Below, one piece after another: positions 1 to 5,216 of a DNA stretch of 5,216 nt. The first letter of the stretch is position 1; each line of letters starts with the position of its first letter. The notes beneath the pieces were generated by a model that searched no databases, was not told where the DNA came from, and saw only the letters and a program-made list of their open reading frames with translations. The stretch is from Bacteroidota bacterium. Its GTDB lineage: Bacteria > Bacteroidota > Bacteroidia > Chitinophagales > UBA10324. A program made the translations under genes and the position numbers. Where the stretch lies: positions 1 through 5,216 of the forward strand of contig DMRR01000237.1 of the NCBI GenBank assembly GCA_003455275.1. The letters are read 5' to 3'.

Positions 1-1359
1 AAATTATGGACTCCCGGTTTTGAAAAAACTTTTCAGCAGCGATTTGGTTACGATATTATTCCTTACATGAAAGCAGGTCTCGATTCGTTTCCGGATGTGC
101 GCTATGATTACATGCTGCTGCTCGATGATTATGTAACGAATGGTTATTACAAACCCTTCGTGGAGAAATGCCGCGAGCTGGGTGCGTGGTCGAAGGTGCA
201 ATGCCTCGGTGCGCCTGCTGATGTGCTCACGCTTTATTCGCTCCCCGATATTCCTGAAACGGAAGCGATGCTGAACAACCCTCGCTACGGGCGCATTGTG
301 AGTTCGTCGGCTTGCCTCGCTTCAAAAAATATTGTGTCGAGCGAAACCTTCACCTGCATGTATGGATTTCCCGCCACCTACTTGCGGCAGGAACAAACTG
401 CCGATTTAAAAATGGTGGCTGATGCATTGTTCGCGCAGGGTATCAACCAACTTGTTTATCACGGCATGCCTTACAACCCAGCGGGCAGTGACACGATTGA
501 TTTTTTCGCGACCACTTATTTTGGACCCAAAGGAAGTGTTACACCTGAGTTGCCTGCGTTCAATTCATACATTCAAAAAGTTTCGGAGTTCATGCGCGAG
601 GGAAAAACATACACCGATGTCGCCGTGTATATTCCGTATGAAGACGGAGTGATGCGCGGCGCGTATCCTCCCGAACGGCAGCGCGTGTGGGTGTGGGGCG
701 AATATGAATTGCGCTATGTGTATCCGCCTGACGAGGTGGAAGGTTATCATCCGGTTTGGATTAACAGATATTTTTTGGAGCAGGCGAAATTTCAAGATGG
801 AAAACTGAAAGTCGGCGATGCAGAATTTTCTTCGCTCTACATTGATGTTGACTACATGGACATCCGCGCGCTCGAGAAAGTTTTGGAGTTCGCCAAACAA
901 GGATTGCCTGTTTGCCTCAAGCGTCATCCCGCGGAACCCGGTTTTGAAAAATCTCCAGACTATATAAAAATGCTTAGCGAATTATCTGCATTGAAAAATG
1001 TGTCCGACGAATTCAAAAATATTGCTCAGCATCCTGCGCTCGTGCAGGGAGATAGTTTACCCGAATATTGGTGCAGGCAGCAGAGCGATGGCACACTTTA
1101 TCTTTTCCTCGCGCAACCGCTGTCGAAAGATTTAAAGTATCCGGTTTATTCAGGTCAGTCCATCATGAAGCAATCTGTGTATCGCGAACTAACGATTAAC
1201 TACAATGGGAAAACCATTAAGAAGAAATTTGAATTCAAGCCCTATCAATCGCTCATGCTGAAAATTTCTCCCGAAGGAAAAATTGAAATGCAGGATATTT
1301 CTTTCGTTCCGAAAACTCCTGTGGTGAAACCGCATGAGGTGCAGAAGATGAATTTTTAA
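1..1359 (+). CDS. GH106-like alpha-L-rhamnosidase, C-terminal part (start lies before the window)
   Basis: The frame is open from base 1 to a TAA at 1357-1359, giving 452 residues. The ATG at 67 is not the real start, because the preceding codons read KLWTPGF...RFGYDIIPYM, which continues the conserved fold of the family. GH106 enzymes are typically around 1000 residues, so roughly half is missing. They are inverting, calcium-dependent alpha-L-rhamnosidases that release rhamnose from pectin (rhamnogalacturonan) side chains or backbone. Visible family-like motifs are DIPETE (about residues 85-90 of this fragment), SSETFT with Glu115 as a candidate catalytic acid/base, and NQLVYHGMPYNP. The last 100 or so residues look like a beta-sandwich ending in FKPYQSLMLK. 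Base composition is clearly richer in G+C than the next gene. The assignment comes from recalled motifs, not a search; another large (alpha/beta)8 glycosidase family is the main alternative. No T9SS tail is present, which suggests a periplasmic enzyme. Confidence 0.72.
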   Translation, partial: KLWTPGFEKTFQQRFGYDIIPYMKAGLDSFPDVRYDYMLLLDDYVTNGYYKPFVEKCRELGAWSKVQCLGAPADVLTLYSLPDIPETEAMLNNPRYGRIVSSSACLASKNIVSSETFTCMYGFPATYLRQEQTADLKMVADALFAQGINQLVYHGMPYNPAGSDTIDFFATTYFGPKGSVTPELPAFNSYIQKVSEFMREGKTYTDVAVYIPYEDGVMRGAYPPERQRVWVWGEYELRYVYPPDEVEGYHPVWINRYFLEQAKFQDGKLKVGDAEFSSLYIDVDYMDIRALEKVLEFAKQGLPVCLKRHPAEPGFEKSPDYIKMLSELSALKNVSDEFKNIAQHPALVQGDSLPEYWCRQQSDGTLYLFLAQPLSKDLKYPVYSGQSIMKQSVYRELTINYNGKTIKKKFEFKPYQSLMLKISPEGKIEMQDISFVPKTPVVKPHEVQKMNF

Positions 1360-1408
1360 TTATGATGAAGTTGCAATTGTGAATTAAGAGCGAGATATTT
1401 TAATTGCT

Positions 1409-3679
1409 TTACTCTTTCACAAACTTTCTAACTACAATTTCACCACTGCTCATTTTGATTTTCAAGAAATAAATTCCGTCTGATAAATCACTCACATCAA
1501 TAACAGCATTGGTGTCTTTAGTAAATGAGTCAAGTAATTTTTCAACTCGTCCAACAACATCTACAATTTGTATTTCAGTTAGAAGCGATTTCTTATTCGA
1601 AATTGAAAGAGTTAATTTATCAATAGTAGGATTCGGGTAAACAATAATTCCCTCAGAAGAAGAATAAATGAGATTTGCATTCTCAGGAACTTGAGATTTA
1701 AATGTATTGAAAACAATATTCGTCATTACAACTGTATTAGCATCAAAATAAATTCCCGCTTGATTACTTACAGTTGTTGAGTCAGGCAGATTATTCAGCG
1801 GAGCAATTTCAAAATTTATCCATCCCACGCTTCCTAGCAAATCAACATTACTATCTGGAAGCATGATATTCAAAAATTCAAAAGTCACTTCTCGGTTGGG
1901 TAATAGATGAACAAAACACGGATGCGAACTTGAAATAAATCTGAAAGAAGATAAATCTAAACTTGATGAAAGTGTGTCGCGAACAATTACTGTAAGTGCA
2001 GTATCATTTCCGGTATTCTGAAAATGAAGAGTATAATTTAACAAATGATTCATTGGGGTAAGATGATTTACTCCATCACCAACTGGAAAAACATCTTTGC
2101 TATTTGGGTCCCATGCACAAGTAATTTCTTGTGAGGCGCTATCATTTGCAGAAGTAATTTGTAATCCGGAATTATCAAGTGCAGTAATACTTGATTGACA
2201 AAAAAATGTATCACCGATGTAACTGTTATTGATAGGAAAAAAGTCAATATAAATTTCATTTAGGTTAAAAGGATTCAAGTTGGAATAATTCCAGAAATAA
2301 GTTCCGCCACTGATGGAATCAGGTGAAGGATTTAAACTGTTGATATGAATAAAAGTATCAATTGAAAAACTTACAACACCATTAACCGGCACTGTTCCTT
2401 GATTTGAATATTCAATAAAAAAATTTGGCCACCAACACAAATTAATTTCTGAGTAACCTGAAATGTTCAATGAATAATTGGTTGTATCAGAATTTAATCC
2501 GAAAGAATAATTATTGGGATTAACATAATTTGTATCCACATCAATGTTGTAAGACAAAGAATCAGATGAAATATGCCAGTAATTATTAACTGCATTTGTA
2601 TGCACCGTATAAATTCCAATCGGAACATTGAAGTAATATTCTCCGGCTGAATTAGTGTAAGAAATAATATTCCCTGGCATAAGTGTTACAGGCCAATTGT
2701 TCAATGTAGATTCTGATGAAGATTGCACTCCGTTAGAATCAGAATCAAAATAAACAGTTCCTGAAATATAGTATGGATAACTGTTGTAGTTGTAATTGCT
2801 GATATAGTTGACAACTGTTACAGGCACACAAACCGAATCAGCACAACCCGAAGTATCAGAAATGAAATGACAGAGATTGTAATTTCCAATATTGTTATAA
2901 GTATGAGTTGCGTTCAGGGAATTGCTAAATGTGCTATCGCCGAAACTCCACAAAACATTTGAAAGATTTCCAGAAGAAGTATTTATGAAATTAACTGGAT
3001 TTAAAACAGAGGTATAACCGGACATAGAAAATGAAGCGGAGCAAGGTTGATTTCCTACGAGTGAATTGAATGAATAAATATCGCCAGAGCATGATGCATC
3101 TGGCCAAGTTCCTGTTACGCCATCCCCTGTTACCCATACACTTCCGCTAAGGGAAGTATTTATTGCTGCTGTTGAATCAACATTTATAGACCATACAAAT
3201 GTCCAAGTGTTTGTGCCTGCCACTGAAAAATCTCCATAATTATTTCCTGGGATACTATCTAAAGTGCCGCTACCTATGGTATTTGGACTATCATAATAAA
3301 ATCCTTTACCATAAACAATTCCAGAACCTACACTAATGCAGCTATCATAATATCCCCATACACCTTGCCCATCTGCTGATGCAGCTAAAGAAATTGGTGT
3401 TAGAGAATTCATGTCCCAACCACTACTATAATTTAATATCACTCCATGAAACCAATTTGAACCTAATTGTAAATATCCATTCACAGTTAGTGTAAATGTT
3501 ACAGTAGTTCCTGCAGGATAACCCGTAGAATCAGGAATGGGGTCTAAAGTCAATGTTGGAGATACTGCACATTGAGCAAATGCAATTTGATTCAATAACA
3601 AAAAAGAAAAAGAAAAAAATAAAAGTTTTTTCAAACGAAAAATTATCTGCTGATAAAAGTAAATAAAATTTTCTTTCAT
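1409..3679 (-). CDS. Large secreted surface protein with PKD, SdrD/Cna-B-like and DUF7619 domains and a T9SS sorting domain
   Basis: The protein has 756 residues from the ATG at 3679. That start is preferred over a GTG at 3736 because it leads into a signal peptide (basic stretch FRLKKLL, then a hydrophobic run, cleavage near AFA|QC, residue 35). Domains by eye: residues 37-210, Cys-containing beta module with SNWFHG and several Trp; 214-290, PKD domain with core WSFGDST and HTYNNIGNY; 302-396, SdrD/Cna-B-like domain starting ISGTVYFDSDSNG; 398-521, beta-rich region; 522-659, DUF7619-type domain with DPNSKDV, LHFQNTGNDTA, DTLSSSLDLSSFRF and AGIYFDAN; 673-756, T9SS type-A sorting domain with VYPNPTIDKL, DVVGR, DLSDGIYFLKI and final RKFVKE. 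No catalytic domain is visible. By family knowledge such proteins are exported through the T9SS and anchored to or released from the cell surface; an adhesin role is inference. The gene converges on the GH106 gene with a 49-base gap. It is AT-rich, with many Asn and Ser codons. I saw no clear promoter directly upstream. Confidence 0.9.
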   Translation of the reverse strand: MKENFIYFYQQIIFRLKKLLFFSFSFLLLNQIAFAQCAVSPTLTLDPIPDSTGYPAGTTVTFTLTVNGYLQLGSNWFHGVILNYSSGWDMNSLTPISLAASADGQGVWGYYDSCISVGSGIVYGKGFYYDSPNTIGSGTLDSIPGNNYGDFSVAGTNTWTFVWSINVDSTAAINTSLSGSVWVTGDGVTGTWPDASCSGDIYSFNSLVGNQPCSASFSMSGYTSVLNPVNFINTSSGNLSNVLWSFGDSTFSNSLNATHTYNNIGNYNLCHFISDTSGCADSVCVPVTVVNYISNYNYNSYPYYISGTVYFDSDSNGVQSSSESTLNNWPVTLMPGNIISYTNSAGEYYFNVPIGIYTVHTNAVNNYWHISSDSLSYNIDVDTNYVNPNNYSFGLNSDTTNYSLNISGYSEINLCWWPNFFIEYSNQGTVPVNGVVSFSIDTFIHINSLNPSPDSISGGTYFWNYSNLNPFNLNEIYIDFFPINNSYIGDTFFCQSSITALDNSGLQITSANDSASQEITCAWDPNSKDVFPVGDGVNHLTPMNHLLNYTLHFQNTGNDTALTVIVRDTLSSSLDLSSFRFISSSHPCFVHLLPNREVTFEFLNIMLPDSNVDLLGSVGWINFEIAPLNNLPDSTTVSNQAGIYFDANTVVMTNIVFNTFKSQVPENANLIYSSSEGIIVYPNPTIDKLTLSISNKKSLLTEIQIVDVVGRVEKLLDSFTKDTNAVIDVSDLSDGIYFLKIKMSSGEIVVRKFVKE

Positions 3680-3732
3680 CGAGGTCTCACGAATTGGACT
3701 TTGCTTCTTTAATTTTTTTCTCAGAAGTTGTA

Positions 3733-3867
3733 TCACACTCCCACAGAAGCCTTCAATTGCTTCGTGTTATTCATCAACTCAATTTCGTTCAACCTCCGCT
3801 CTGCAATTTGTATGTAGGCAGCATTAATGTCGAAGCCAATAAAATTTTTCTTGCTGTTATTTGCTTT
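3733..3867 (-). pseudogene. Remnant: C-terminal tail of a DNA methyltransferase (N6/N4 class)
   Basis: On the minus strand the frame between a TGA at 3868-3870 and a TGA at 3733-3735 encodes 44 residues and has no ATG near its beginning. It contains NNSKKNFIGFDINAAYI followed by QIAERRLNEIE. This matches the familiar last segment of PF01555-type DNA methyltransferases, where the strand after the GSGTT (AdoMet-binding) motif reads roughly 'nRkfIGiEinpeYieiaerRl'. Everything upstream, including the GSGTT and catalytic DPPY/SPPY motifs, is missing: the frame is stopped at 3868 and the DUF2442 gene occupies the DNA instead. It overlaps the DUF2442 stop by 11 bases, so the join lies near 3860. It cannot be a working enzyme. 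The resemblance is clear to the eye, but it is short and unverified; a coincidental small ORF is the alternative. Confidence 0.55.
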
Positions 3868-4105
3868 TCAGCAACCCACTAAATGAAATATCCTCATCCA
3901 ATTCTGGCCAATGAATTCCATATCCTGAAGGAGAGATGGAGTAATTCAATATTTGCTTTTCAGTTGCAGCAGCTAGTCGCGAAGTGATTTCTTTTAGTTT
4001 GAAAACATAATCTTTCCCTTTAAACTGAAAGCAGAGATTTCCGTTTTCAATTTTTACATCGTTAGGATTAACAGTAATTATTTGTTGCTGTGAAATTGTT
4101 TCCAT
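3857..4105 (-). CDS. DUF2442 domain protein
   Basis: The protein has 82 residues, starts at an ATG at 4103-4105 and stops at a TAA at 3857-3859. The C-terminal half has the DUF2442 signature: a LAAATEKQILNY segment followed by SPSGYGIHWPELDEDIS and a short LLKSK end. Length and ending are normal for the family, so it looks complete. The N-terminal half (KIENGNLCFQFKGKDYVFKL) forms the predicted small beta sheet. The molecular role of DUF2442 is not established. From memory it is commonly encoded next to DUF4160 proteins, and the two have been suspected to act as a pair, possibly toxin-antitoxin-like. Here the first 28 bases overlap the end of the DUF4160 gene, which implies co-transcription and coupled translation. 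Because that partner carries a stop codon (see 4078-4329), this gene may be an orphan that is still open. Confidence 0.85.
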   Translation of the reverse strand: METISQQQIITVNPNDVKIENGNLCFQFKGKDYVFKLKEITSRLAAATEKQILNYSISPSGYGIHWPELDEDISFSGLLKSK

Positions 4106-4329
4106 TGTTCAATGATGTAATCGAAGTGTTCAAAAATTATTTTCCTGATTTCTCTTTTATCTCTCGGGCTCATGTTGTGGGTGAATGCTTCCGAAATTTC
4201 AAATGTATTTTCATTCAATCAAAACTTACCTTCCATTTCTGCTTTTGAAACATGTATGTGAATGGGTTCATTATTTTCATTTGAGAAAAAATAAAATCTC
4301 CATCCGAGAATCAGTAGCACAGTAGGCAT
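4078..4329 (-). pseudogene. DUF4160 domain protein, interrupted by one in-frame TGA
   Basis: Reading from the ATG at 4327-4329 to the TAA at 4078-4080 gives 83 codons with a single internal stop, TGA at 4219-4221 (codon 37). Before it come MPTVLLILGWRFYFFSNEN and then EPIHIHV, the hallmark of DUF4160, a small family of about 80 residues. After it the frame continues as LNENTFEISEAF, then SPRDKREIRKII, and ends EQWKQFHSNK, again as expected. The stop falls in GKF-stop-LNEN, where the family usually has Trp (KFWL or KVWL), so TGG to TGA is the simplest change. The other two Trp codons in the gene, and the Trp codons I checked in neighbours, are TGG, so a UGA-Trp genetic code is unlikely. No frameshift is needed. 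The end overlaps the DUF2442 start by 28 bases. Function is unknown; the truncated 36-residue product is unlikely to fold. A sequencing error remains possible. Confidence 0.8.
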
Positions 4330-4413
4330 TCAAAAGTGTTTTTACAAAGGTAAAAAAATAGTTGTGTGCTGCATTCAAGTAATTGCTGAGTAAAAAATTA
4401 CTTTCGCTTCGCA
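4330..4413. other. Divergent intergenic region between the DUF4160 block and the GH28 gene
   Basis: These 84 bases separate two genes read outward in opposite directions, so they should hold both promoters. The minus-directed -7 box at 4345-4352 is convincing. For the GH28 gene, only a one-mismatch box (TACTTTCG at 4399-4406) is visible; it sits just 7 bases before the ATG and lacks a suitably spaced -33 element, so I do not call it. No operator-like inverted repeat was seen. Confidence 0.5.
4345..4352 (-). promoter_or_regulatory. Candidate Bacteroidota -7 box for the minus-strand DUF4160/DUF2442 block
   Basis: On the minus strand this reads TACCTTTG, a full match to the Bacteroidota -7 consensus TAnnTTTG. 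It lies 15 bases upstream of the DUF4160 ATG at 4329, giving an untranslated leader of about 10 bases. A -33 element (TTTG) is not clear: the best candidate is CTTG at 4376-4379, with a spacing of 23 bases, at the long end. Position and exact match support it; the weak -33 limits confidence. Confidence 0.45.
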
Positions 4414-5216
4414 ATGCGCTTCACAATTCTCTTTTTCTTTCTACTCTTCATCCAAAACATTCTGTTCGCACAGGATTACAACATCCTAAATTACGGAGCA
4501 AAGGCAGACGGAAAAATTTTTAATACACAGAGCATTCAATCCGCTATTGATGCGGCAAATAAAAACGGCGGAGGTCGTGTAATTATTCCTGAAGGAATTT
4601 TTTTAACAGGAAGCATTATCTTGAAGTCAAATGTTGAATTGCATTTAGAAGAAAAGGCAGTTCTGCTCGGAAGCACGAAGCGCGATGATTACAAAAAACT
4701 CAATCGCTGGCGGGCACTCATTCTTGCAGACAATCAAAATAATATTTCCATTACAGGCAAAGGAAAGATTGACGGACAAGGTCGCCGCCTCGCACTCAAC
4801 ATTGATTCTCTTTTTTATATCGGTCAGCTCGATAGTGCGAGTTACAACTTTGCTGACAAAAGACCATCGCACCTTGTGCGACCGCAACTAATCGAGTTTG
4901 TGCAGTGTAAAAATATTGTGGTGAAAAATATTTCCCTCTGCAATGCAGCATGCTGGGTGCAGACCTACGACCAGTGTTCAAATATTTTACTCGACAGTGT
5001 AACAGTCAACAGCGATGCGTATTGGAACAATGATGGAATCGACATTCAGGATTGTCACAACGCGCGCATCACCAATTGCACAATCAACTCCGCTGATGAT
5101 GGCATTTGCCTGAAGTCGCAATCAACAGAACATTATTGCGACAGCATTTACATTTCAAATTGTTCTGTTCGCTCCAGCGCTAGCGCAATCAAATTCGGAA
5201 CAGTATCACACGGAGG
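4414..5216 (+). CDS. Secreted GH28 glycoside hydrolase (polygalacturonase/rhamnogalacturonase type), N-terminal part
   Basis: The frame opens at an ATG at 4414 and is still open at the window end (267 complete codons); the family is usually about 420-550 residues here. It begins with a signal peptide (MRFTILFFFLLFIQ, cleavage near LFA|QD, residue 19), so the enzyme is exported. Next is the typical pectate-lyase-like entry: YNILNYGAKADGK, then IQSAIDAANKNGGGRVIIPEG and FLTGSIILKSNVELHLE, leading into the right-handed beta helix. GH28 active-site motifs follow in order: NNDGIDIQDC (residues 205-214, the NTD motif with Asn for Thr and Asp207 kept), SADDGICLKS (Asp228-Asp229, the paired catalytic acids) and IKFGTVSHGG at the edge, which probably holds the conserved His266-Gly267. 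The later RIK motif is beyond the window. GH28 enzymes hydrolyse the galacturonan or rhamnogalacturonan backbone of pectin by inversion; the exact substrate cannot be told. The nearby GH106 gene fits rhamnogalacturonan. Confidence 0.9.
   Translation, partial: MRFTILFFFLLFIQNILFAQDYNILNYGAKADGKIFNTQSIQSAIDAANKNGGGRVIIPEGIFLTGSIILKSNVELHLEEKAVLLGSTKRDDYKKLNRWRALILADNQNNISITGKGKIDGQGRRLALNIDSLFYIGQLDSASYNFADKRPSHLVRPQLIEFVQCKNIVVKNISLCNAACWVQTYDQCSNILLDSVTVNSDAYWNNDGIDIQDCHNARITNCTINSADDGICLKSQSTEHYCDSIYISNCSVRSSASAIKFGTVSHG

Noticed and set aside
565..927. 120-codon open frame on the minus strand
   Set aside because: It lies wholly inside the GH106 gene, which has clear family motifs in the plus frame; the reverse translation has no recognisable domain.
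1373..1407. Possible bidirectional terminator between the two convergent genes (GCAATT...AATTGC, or AATTAA...TTAATT)
   Set aside because: The stems are only 6 pairs, AT-rich or with a 23-base loop, and have no adjoining T-run of the expected form. This is too weak to call.
3694..3882. 62-codon open frame on the plus strand
   Set aside because: It is antisense to the methyltransferase remnant and the start of the surface protein gene; its translation shows no domain or signal.
4219..4221. Possible UGA-as-tryptophan genetic code
   Set aside because: Trp codons in the GH106, DUF2442, GH28 and remaining DUF4160 codons that I read are TGG, and no long gene has an in-frame TGA. A recoded genome would show many TGA codons, so a local nonsense mutation is simpler.
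4399..4406. Plus-strand -7 box TACTTTCG for the GH28 gene
   Set aside because: It has one mismatch to the consensus, lies 7 bases before the ATG so would leave almost no leader, and has no TTTG at suitable spacing.
4645..4981. Short open frames on the minus strand and in another plus frame around 4645-4981
   Set aside because: They are shadows of the GH28 gene, whose motifs run continuously through this stretch.

Overview
The window looks like a piece of a Bacteroidota genome, most likely an environmental or plant-polysaccharide-degrading member. Three observations support this. One protein ends in a type IX secretion system (T9SS) C-terminal sorting domain and carries the DUF7619-type repeat seen in that phylum. 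A TAnnTTTG-type -7 box, the Bacteroidota promoter element, lies upstream of the minus-strand block. Two carbohydrate-active enzymes, of types that sit together in pectin utilisation loci, flank the centre.

Layout: (1) 1-1359, plus strand, is the C-terminal part of a GH106-like alpha-L-rhamnosidase whose start lies before the window. (2) 1409-3679, minus strand, is a large secreted multidomain surface protein: signal peptide, N-terminal beta module, PKD, SdrD/Cna-B-like domain, DUF7619 and T9SS sorting domain. (3) 3733-3867, minus strand, is a short leftover that reads like the extreme C-terminus of a DNA methyltransferase. (4) 3857-4105, minus strand, is an intact DUF2442 protein, and 4078-4329 is a DUF4160 partner gene interrupted by one in-frame TGA. 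(5) 4330-4413 is a divergent intergenic region with a -7 box for the minus-strand block. (6) 4414-5216, plus strand, is the N-terminal part of a secreted GH28 (polygalacturonase/rhamnogalacturonase-type) enzyme that runs off the end.

GH106 and GH28 enzymes are natural partners in taking apart rhamnose-containing pectin (rhamnogalacturonan): GH28 cuts the backbone and GH106 removes rhamnose. The roughly 3 kb minus-strand block between them has no obvious metabolic link. It is visibly more AT-rich than the GH106 gene and contains a broken small-gene pair and a methyltransferase remnant, so it reads as an accessory insert in a carbohydrate locus. I found no RNA genes, CRISPR array, insertion sequence or convincing terminator. 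The most notable items are the nonsense-broken DUF4160/DUF2442 pair and the methyltransferase tail beside it. I do not see a clearly new functional system.
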